Assembly (NCBI RefSeq): GCF_020687805.1
Contig: NZ_JAJEWQ010000011.1
Span: 23,853-87,852, forward strand
Source: Planctobacterium marinum
Lineage (GTDB): Bacteria; Pseudomonadota; Gammaproteobacteria; Enterobacterales; Alteromonadaceae
Length of the DNA: 64,000 bases
Reading direction: 5' to 3'
The position numbers were made by a program, and so were the translations under genes. The notes beneath the pieces are model-generated. The model did no database searches. It was not told where the DNA came from and saw only the letters and a program-made list of their open reading frames with translations. Each line of letters opens with the position of its first letter. Within the stretch, counting starts at the first letter, position 1. Shown in pieces: positions 62,706 to 64,000 of this stretch.

Positions 62706-63467
62706 TTATTTTTTCAATTCCTTCATTATTGCGGCAAACTCTTCTTCGTTAATTCCGCCCTTTAATGCATATTCTTTTACCGTACTATCACTTAATCCGG
62801 CATTTTGAGCGGATTCTAAAATCTTTTGTAAATACTCTCTTTTAGATGAAGATTCTTTTAACGCTGTAGTCACTACATCTTCAGCTTTGCCGGGAAAAAC
62901 AGCCAGTAGCGCATCAACTATATATTCACCTACAAACGGAACGGCTTGCACTGCAGTCTTAACAATATCGACTACATCGTTAGGATGTGTTTCAACCAGG
63001 GTTTGTACAATTCGATCTGCGGAGTCGGGTTCAGTGACAACCGCGACGCGTACGATATCTTTCAATTCACCAGGTGTTGTGTTTGCTGCGGCATGAACAA
63101 CAAAGTCTACATAACTGGGTTCCGCATTAATTGCGACTTCTACTATATTAGGGCAACTGGTTACACCTTTATCAATCGCTACCGCGACGATTTCTTTGGT
63201 TAAAGACGGAGCTGCTGAAACCGCGGCATAAACTATGTCTTTATATTTTTCAGGATAGAGATCTAATGTAGTATCGACGATTCGGGCTGCATGTAGCGGA
63301 TAGTGCTCAACAACACTCTTAACTGCTCGGCCCACAGACATATTCTGCTGCACCTGCTTTTGTATAAATTCCGATGTAACGTAAAAGGAGTCATTTGTGT
63401 TCCCTTCAAATGCGAGTGTGTTTCCTGCCATGGAAATTAATAGCGCACTTATTATTCTAAGCTTCAT
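62706..63467 (-). CDS. Periplasmic protein with ten 15-residue repeats
   Basis: The 253-residue protein has a signal peptide (cut after LAF or TLA at about 19) and ten consecutive 15-residue repeats from residue 56 to about 206. Each has Pro at position 2 (residues 57, 72, 87, 117, 132, 147, 162, 177, 192; replaced by Val at 102) and an Ile/Val-Val pair six residues later (63-64, 78-79 and so on) with no slippage. The consensus is xPxxxxxIVxxAVxx. I do not recognise the family. The pattern suggests short helices that stack as an alpha-solenoid. It is convergent with rplQ and sits between it and the rRNA operon promoter. The C-terminal 45 residues are helical and charged. Confidence 0.8.
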   Translation of the reverse strand: MKLRIISALLISMAGNTLAFEGNTNDSFYVTSEFIQKQVQQNMSVGRAVKSVVEHYPLHAARIVDTTLDLYPEKYKDIVYAAVSAAPSLTKEIVAVAIDKGVTSCPNIVEVAINAEPSYVDFVVHAAANTTPGELKDIVRVAVVTEPDSADRIVQTLVETHPNDVVDIVKTAVQAVPFVGEYIVDALLAVFPGKAEDVVTTALKESSSKREYLQKILESAQNAGLSDSTVKEYALKGGINEEEFAAIMKELKK

Positions 63468-63564
63468 TTGAAGTTCTCTTAAGAAATTAACCTATAGCCT
63501 TAATATGACTTATATATCGGTTAAAAGTTCAAATTGTTACCAAAAGTTTTCAGATTAAACAGGA

Positions 63565-63668
63565 TGTTAACAAAAATAGCAATAATAGATTAAAAACCCA
63601 GCAATCAAATAAAATAAAGCAAAAAGATCAAAATAAAGTATTGACGGTGTAAATCATGTCTGTAAAAT
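63565..63668 (+). promoter_or_regulatory. rrn promoter P1 with AT-rich upstream element
   Basis: TTGACG (63641-63646) and TAAAAT (63663-63668) are 16 bases apart and followed by the GC-rich GCGCGCC. The 75 bases upstream are very AT-rich with A-tracts (AAAATAAAGCAAAAAGATC), like an UP element. This matches stringently controlled rRNA promoters. Confidence 0.8.
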
Positions 63669-63801
63669 GCGCGCCTCGCTTGGGGAGACAATCTTACAAG
63701 CGGCTTCTTAAGGTGCAAAACTGAATTGAGCGAAAACTCTACAGACCTTTAAGTAAGCGGGCTACAACAAGTTACCTGAAAAAATAAATTCAAATAACAT
63801 G

Positions 63802-63829
63802 TTGACAAGCCAGACGGGAAGTGTAGAAT
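63802..63829 (+). promoter_or_regulatory. rrn promoter P2
   Basis: TTGACA (63802-63807) and TAGAAT (63824-63829) are 16 bases apart and followed by GCGCATCCC, a GC-rich discriminator. Tandem promoters of this type are usual for rRNA operons in this group. Confidence 0.85.
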
Positions 63830-63859
63830 GCGCATCCCGCTTGAGGAGAGGCTCAGGCA

Positions 63860-63894
63860 GCTAACAAAAACAAGTTAGCAACGTTCTTTAACAA
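63860..63894 (+). promoter_or_regulatory. rRNA leader antitermination site (boxB/boxA)
   Basis: GCTAAC/GTTAGC forms a 6-bp hairpin (63860-63879) and is followed by CGTTCTTTAACAA (63882-63894), close to the E. coli rRNA boxA TGCTCTTTAACAA. Together they should recruit Nus factors for rRNA transcription. Confidence 0.75.
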
Positions 63895-63966
63895 TCAGCA
63901 ATAAGACAATCTGTGTGGGCATCGATTGATTTTGATGTCGACCCAAAAAATTTATATATTCGATTT

Positions 63967-64000
63967 TAATTGAAGAGTTTGATCATGGCTCAGATTGAAC
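63967..64000 (+). rRNA. rrs: 16S ribosomal RNA (5' end, partial)
   Basis: The sequence AATTGAAGAGTTTGATCATG followed by GCTCAGATTGAAC is the conserved 5' end of bacterial 16S rRNA. The rest lies beyond the window. Position 1 is set by comparison with the E. coli start. Confidence 0.95.

Noticed and set aside
1..64000. CRISPR arrays, tRNA genes and prophage
   Set aside because: I saw no regularly spaced direct repeats with unique spacers, no tRNA cloverleaf sequence and no phage structural genes; a tRNA or CRISPR search program would settle this.

Overview
The window looks like chromosome of a marine gammaproteobacterium of the order Alteromonadales, close to Alteromonadaceae. The evidence is an MotX–RNase R–RlmB cluster as in polar-flagellated Alteromonadales and Vibrionales, gammaproteobacterial versions of ProB/ProA, AidB, HemH and the ribosomal proteins, a HigB2/HigA2 pair of the Vibrio type, and a 16S rRNA 5' end that reads like other gammaproteobacteria. 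No species can be named from the sequence alone.

Layout. 1-4.9 kb: a minus-strand starch operon, a secreted multi-module alpha-amylase followed by a type I pullulanase that runs off the left edge. 4.9-7.4 kb: an accessory patch with a structured non-coding element, a duplicated leader sequence, a coiled-coil protein of unknown function, a HigB2/HigA2 toxin-antitoxin pair and a transposase remnant. 7.4-15.5 kb: an esterase, a MAPEG protein, an amidohydrolase, a membrane protein, two tandem HAMP-cyclase membrane proteins, and DUF1285 and DUF3014 proteins. 15.8-18.8 kb: a group II PLP decarboxylase divergent from a MocR-type regulator. 18.9-22 kb: a DUF6702 protein and an M1 metallopeptidase. 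22.1-25.5 kb: proB, proA and an EamA transporter. 25.5-33.3 kb: a soluble CZB chemoreceptor, a PspB-like protein, an ECF sigma factor with a membrane partner, aidB, a DUF2721 protein, hemH and an AbgT transporter. 33.7-37.6 kb: motX, rnr (carrying a frameshift) and rlmB. 37.6-44.3 kb: envelope proteins, including a lipoprotein-M48 protease-lipoprotein operon bracketed by a duplicated 5' end of a TIGR00266 gene, a 402-bp MITE-like element and ompW. 44.4-50.5 kb: a YtcJ-like amidohydrolase, a MATE pump with a divergent AraC regulator, a LysR regulator and small secreted proteins. 50.7-54 kb: a DUF4397 lipoprotein and a lipid-anchored GH13 glucosidase. 54.2-62.7 kb: the complete spc and alpha ribosomal operons (rplN to rplQ). 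62.7-64 kb: a repeat protein, then tandem rrn promoters and the first bases of 16S rRNA.

How genes work together. The amylase, pullulanase and GH13 lipoprotein form a starch and maltodextrin pathway, and similar LacI-type operator sequences sit upstream of both loci although they are 47 kb apart. Housekeeping functions (proline synthesis, heme, ribosome, SecY, RNA polymerase alpha) are intact except for the frameshift in rnr.

Most notable observations: (1) the two tandem cyclase-like membrane proteins have complementary losses of catalytic residues, as expected of an obligate heterodimer; (2) non-coding elements at 5.4 kb and 43.2-43.6 kb share hairpins with a constant CAGGGATG loop and covarying stems; (3) a three-gene envelope cassette lies between direct copies of the 5' end of a TIGR00266 gene; (4) a periplasmic protein contains ten 15-residue repeats in exact register; (5) the spc operon is not preceded by the S10 operon, which suggests a rearrangement near an rRNA operon.
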